DNA of 64,000 nt from Strongylocentrotus purpuratus (taxonomy: Eukaryota; Echinodermata; Echinoidea; Camarodonta; Strongylocentrotidae). The position numbers and the translations under genes were made by a program. A model generated the notes under the pieces. It saw only the letters and a list, made by a program, of their open reading frames with translations. It was not told the DNA's origin and did not search any database. Location of the stretch: positions 27,851,856 through 27,915,855 of the forward strand of contig NW_022145599.1 of NCBI RefSeq assembly GCF_000002235.5, in the 5' to 3' direction. Shown here piece after piece: positions 59,691-64,000 of the stretch (positions are counted from its first letter, which is position 1; each line of letters opens with the position of its first letter).

Positions 59691-60490
59691 AAAACACCAA
59701 AAAAACACACCACCAACCATAATAATAGTTATATTAATAATTGTTGTCATTATTATTGAGATAATGCTGCTAATACTACTCCTACTACATGTATATACTA
59801 GGAAGAAGGAGGGGAAGAGGAAGAATCTTATTGTTTATTTTCTGTATTATCGAGGCATACAAATGCACAGGGAGGTAAAAGAGGGAAAAGTAAGGCGATG
59901 AAGAGGGAGAGAGAGGGAGAGAGAACGAGAGGAGGGAGCCTATGGCTGGGTTCGAAGTCAGTTCTCTTTAATTTATTTGAACCAGTACTGATGATCATAA
60001 TTTTAACTACCATGTGATTGCCATGTGTACGCCACACCGAATAGCACCTCACATTTGTTTATTGTTGTAAAGAACTTATTGGCATGCACCCAGTAGATTT
60101 TCATCATGTGTTTGATCTTTTTATTGAAAAAAAGATCAAACACATCATCATAATCTACAGAGTGCAACCAAAAAATTCTTAACAACAATTGAAATATCTT
60201 TCAGGAAGCCTAACAATAAAAGCTGTTTTTGATTCAAAGAGCATCGTAGAGACGACGAACAAATAAGAATAATGATACAACGTCGTTAAGCGTGAGACCG
60301 TTCCATTCCATCTCTCCCCGCCAAAGAATCCGAACAAAAAAATCAGCCGAGGGTAATTAACTGTTAAACGAATTTACCATGAGTCCTTGAAAAATGTATT
60401 AATATCGAAAACGATCCCTGTATTCCACGTTTAAACACTGTCGAGAGCCCCGTGTCTGCCTGACAGTCACACCCCCGGTTCTATATTTGT
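59691..60490. other. Simple repeats and a 66-bp palindrome
   Basis: ATT/AAT triplets (59720-59790), GA-rich tract (59895-59940), and a near-perfect hairpin at 60093-60158 (GTAGATT...TGTGTTTGATCTTTTT with its complement). Confidence 0.6.
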
Positions 60491-60679
60491 TCTACCCGAC
60501 ACCCAAACTGAATGCACATGCAGTCCTACACGCACACATTATACCCACCAAACACATAATATTCATTTATACTGGTCGTCACACCAAATCTGACATTTCT
60601 ATGGATTTAGATAATATTTTGAATGATCAAGTTTTTACACCCCAGCGTAAATATTGTATCAATAGTGAATTTAATTCAA

Positions 60680-62285
60680 CTTTTCATTCGACGGTACCGA
60701 ACAATAATCTTCACAGTATTAGTTGATTAAACATTAATATTCGAGGCGACGGGGTATGAGACGATGAAACGGTTAGCTCAAGACCGAGGAACTTGGAGAG
60801 GGGCTTGGAGAGACACTTGATATGGAATTTTTAATGGGCCACTGAACCTGTCATGAACTGACAGATCACTATTGATGATGATTCGAGGCTATATAACAAA
60901 CATATCAAACTTTTGATAATTTAAAGAATCTTAATCTACCCTAAACACATTTCTATTTTCCTCGATAGGAATTGCCGAAACTTGGCTACACTCAACTTCT
61001 CCAATATTCAATATTGAGAATTATGAATTAGTTCGTACAGATCGAGAAAAAAATGGAAAGGGAGGAAGTGTCGCTCTTTATACTTGCAAAGATTTACATT
61101 GAACATTAAGACATGTTATCAAATTTGAAGGAGTAGAGACATTAATTTCAGAAATTATTGATGATATACATCAGAATAAAATTGTTTGGCTAATGTATAG
61201 ACCACTTAATATGTAGCCGACACTTTTTCAGATAAATTAGAATCATGTGTCGAATTCATAAATAATAAAGATATATTTTATCATGGAAGACTTTAATATA
61301 GATCTGCCCTTATCTTATACTGTTTGGCGCCGATACTTTACAAATGTATTATCATCATTTTCTGTTAAACCTTATCAATGAACCAACTAGGATTACACAC
61401 GTAACGCATACTATAATTAATCATATTTTCTCAACGTATTAGACAATAAACAGAATGGAAAAATATACTACGATATTTCAGACAATTTATATACCAATAT
61501 TTACGATATGTAAAATCACTGAAGAACATTCAACAAGCCGTAAATAAACAAAGCGTAATAGAGAATCCTTATAAGTAGACTTGAGTCAAGAAGATAAAAT
61601 TTGTTTAAAAAAAATCTTTTTCATTATGATAAAACTGTGCCCCTCGCAAGAATTAAATCAGGTCAAATCGAAAAGAAAAAAAACATGGATTACTCAAGAT
61701 ACAGTCTCTAATTAATAAACTGAATTGTTTATTGAAATACACTGCGGTTATGATGAATCAATAAGTGTAACTTTATTAAAACAAAGTATTCACCTCATAG
61801 CTTTCCCATAATCACATATCTTTAATTTACCTCTTTCCCAAAGTATTTTCCCCGACCCGCTAAAAATTGTGAACATAATTTTGATTCATAAAAAAGATAA
61901 TCCATCACAAATGTTAAAGGATTATATTTTTTATTCAATATGAATATATTAATAATTCACAATCCTCCCAGACGCTGAAGATCATCCGATTCTAAATTGC
62001 TTGTTGTTCCGAGAAATAAGAAATCATGGGGAATCGGTCATTTGCTAACGCTGGAACTTACCTATGGAATCAATTGCCACAAGATATTCGTTATATTTCA
62101 AGTGTAGATTCCTTTAAAATGCCGTCAAAACTCATTTGTTCAAAGCGGCTTTTCAGTAGATTTACTTTCACAATGCTGTCGTTCCATTTTTGTGTATTTT
62201 CATTAACTTTTAGTTTTTCTTCTCCATTGCGCCTCGAGCACATTAGTCATGTGGAGTTGGCGCATTACAAATACTCTATATTATA
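60680..62285 (+). pseudogene. CR1-like LINE remnant (endonuclease and C-terminal end)
   Basis: Fragments of an APE-type endonuclease are visible: a LNIN-IRG start near 60725; GIAETWLHSTSPIFNIENYE followed by VRTDREKNGKGGSVALYTC at 60968-61100; MEDFNIDLP near 61285; and NLINEPTRITHV at about 61370. At 62026-62160 there is the typical end of the reverse-transcriptase ORF: GNRSFANAGTYLWNQLPQDI with an SFK-x-x-SKL tail. Stops and frameshifts abound, and most of the RT domain is missing between them. Confidence 0.7.
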
Positions 62286-62389
62286 ATCATTATTATCAAT
62301 ATAGATTTAGAGAGAATCGCTCCACTGATTATGCTATACTACAATTATGTTACAAATCAACTGATTTCCTCTAAAAAAAAAAAAAAGAA

Positions 62390-62560
62390 CACACTGAGTT
62401 TATCGAAGGCATTCGAAACCATGGATCATCGAATATATATTAATCCGTAAACTAAAGGAATATGGAGTCAGAGGGACTATACTTTCTCGGTTTGAAGAAT
62501 GTTTTCGTAATTAACGTCAACATGTTGTTGGGAACGCCCCTAAGAGTTCAGGCCTAAGCT
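62390..62560 (+). pseudogene. Second LINE remnant: reverse transcriptase fragment
   Basis: LSKAFETMDHRI is the RT 'D-x-S-K-A-F-D' block, followed by LIRKLKEYGVRGTILSRFEE and QHVVGNAP. It lies after the C-terminal end of the previous copy, so it must be a separate insertion or a rearranged piece. Confidence 0.7.
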
Positions 62561-63691
62561 CCCTCCGAACTTATCGACTTTCCACGATTCCTGAAGTGTG
62601 TGAAAACCAATGAACTTGGTGTGAATAATATGGGGACTTTTTCAAATACCATCATGAAATACCAAAAACTAATTGCAATTCGACAGAAAGAAACTCTTAA
62701 AGCAAAAGATAAAGAAGATATCAATCGTTTAATTGCACTCTGGAGCTAAAATTTCATTCAATGGCTGGATGCAATTTCATATCCCTAAATGCTTTGAAAA
62801 CAGTGTTGGATGACTCGAGGCCAACATCAGGCCTTGGTTTCCATCCTTTGTTCCGGCCTTGCCTTCGCAACGTTGTGACACGGTCCCGGACCAGTACTCG
62901 AGCCCACTGTCCTCGGACCGATCTAGGCTACACAATTGGGACATATTTGACTTTCATTTTTATGTGTTTTGTAATGTATTTGATTTGATTTAATTTGATT
63001 TGATTTATTGGTTTCTGCATCTTTTTTTTTTCTTTTTTCATCATACATTTTCATGAACATAATATGGTTTGAAACAATATTTTAAGTGTATATAATTTTA
63101 TACAGATAATGAACGAATTTAAACAAATATATTGAATGCATAATTAACATACATTAGATGCAGGAGGACTATAGAAATAAGCAAAGTAGCTTGACGTGCC
63201 CGCAGCCCTCAACTTAGATACAACAACAATAACAAATACAAATAGAAAAGACTGGGGGTATTTCGCGCCTGTGAAAAACGAACAGGGCATGCTTGCATAC
63301 CACAGTATGCACGGGCAAGTTCGTAACTGCGTGATCATCTTTGTTAAGTTTGGATCTTTGCTTGGACTCAGTCTTGGCCTGAAACGGCTACAACACTGTT
63401 TGAAATTTACGCTTTTCTTCACTTTTGCTTATTTCAGGTTCCAAAAATTGTCCTCAGACAATTAGGTATCGTCTTTGCCCCCTTACTCGCATTTGCAACA
63501 CACCACCCCCAAAGGCGGCTGAAGACGTACGCCGCATTGAACAGAACCAAATTTTACTATTCTTCCTAACAGAAAGAATGTGATTTGATACCCAATGATT
63601 CAAAGTAAACCATGTTGCTTGAACTTGGAAGGCACACCGGTAAAATGTCAACAACGAAAAAACAACTTAAGGTATCCTCGGTAAAGCTTAC
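62561..63691. other. Non-coding stretch with a LINE-type tail
   Basis: 62975-63010 holds a (TTTGA)n run (TTTGATTTGATTTAATTTGA) like the 3' tails of CR1 elements. Open frames at 62761-62988 and 63144-63465 have no recognisable domains. Confidence 0.4.
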
Positions 63692-63715
63692 CCAATCATC
63701 CTCTCGTTGAGGCAT
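63692..63715 (-). CDS. Candidate first coding exon (8 codons, MPQREDDW)
   Basis: An ATG followed by seven codons ends at a good donor (TGG|GTAAGC) in phase 0. That is exactly the phase needed by the next supported exon at 45393, giving an acidic tail start MPQREDDW followed by VENGSK. The open frame extends upstream to another ATG at 63769, so this could also be a longer exon. The implied intron is 18.3 kb and would hold two large transposons. Nothing but phase, donor quality and an ATG supports this; short matches of this kind occur by chance. A transcript read would settle it. Confidence 0.3.
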
Positions 63716-64000
63716 CGCAATTGAGTGTGTGAGGTCCCTCTTGATGATGGAAGATTGATATGATATCAAGTAAATCCAGAAAGAAAATAATCTAGGACAG
63801 GATACGAAGGGTTCAACTGGTACCTCCCTATGCTATCACCAGGAAAGGTATGATAATATTCCAATTGAATCCAACTACATATAAAGCAGTGTGGTTAGAC
63901 GTTCACATAGATTATCAAATTCATCCATGCATGGCCCTGCGTTCATTTTTTTACAATAATATGGCAATTGCAGAAAGAATTGCGGCCTAGCTTTATATAT

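Overview
The window is animal nuclear DNA, not bacterial. It is AT-rich, packed with microsatellites and transposons, and its one well-supported gene is split into at least 25 exons with GT..AG introns. The gene's modules (SEA, Ca-binding EGF, LDLa, YWTD propeller, sushi), the TTAGGG-like array, the tRNA-derived SINEs and the mix of Helitron, hAT, Tc1-like, Crypton-like and LINE fragments suggest a marine deuterostome invertebrate. An echinoderm such as a sea urchin is my best guess, by inference only.

The minus-strand gene runs from about 45.4 kb (possibly from a tiny first coding exon at 63.7 kb) down to 4.8 kb. Read from N to C, the assembled exons encode a type II membrane protein: a cytoplasmic tail, one membrane helix, a Ser/Thr linker, a SEA domain, six EGF modules, a mucin-like Thr/Pro/Gly repeat of about 770 residues, two LDLa modules, a Cys-free beta-rich domain, a third LDLa, a complete six-bladed YWTD propeller, a seventh EGF and a sushi/CCP module. 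All 25 proposed exons join in frame (5,599 nt, about 1,866 codons). Most module boundaries are phase 1, the usual sign of exon shuffling. The protein looks like a cell-surface adhesion or ligand-binding mucin receptor. The 3' end probably lies beyond the left edge.

Layout. 1-3.4 kb: nested non-autonomous Helitrons. 3.5-4.8 kb: a G/C-rich MITE and a SINE. 4.8-18.2 kb: sushi, EGF, propeller, LDLa and beta-domain exons, with introns holding a LINE 3' end, an 8-bp-TSD MITE, a short Helitron, a Crypton-like ORF and a telomere-like array. 19-23 kb: two LDLa exons and two mucin exons with intron-only relics of further duplicated copies. 24-33 kb: six EGF exons, two of them made by a segmental duplication. 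34-41 kb: SEA, linker and membrane exons with Tc1-like and hAT-like MITEs. 42.7-49.3 kb: a large inverted-repeat structure whose spacer contains a gene exon. 49.4-57.4 kb: an element about 8 kb long with inverted arms built of about 383-bp tandem units around decayed transposon ORFs. 57.4-64 kb: LINE remnants and the candidate first exon.

I had no search tools. Domain calls come from reading cysteine spacing and motifs, splice sites come from consensus plus phase agreement, and repeat boundaries come from reading the sequence. Percent identities were not computed.
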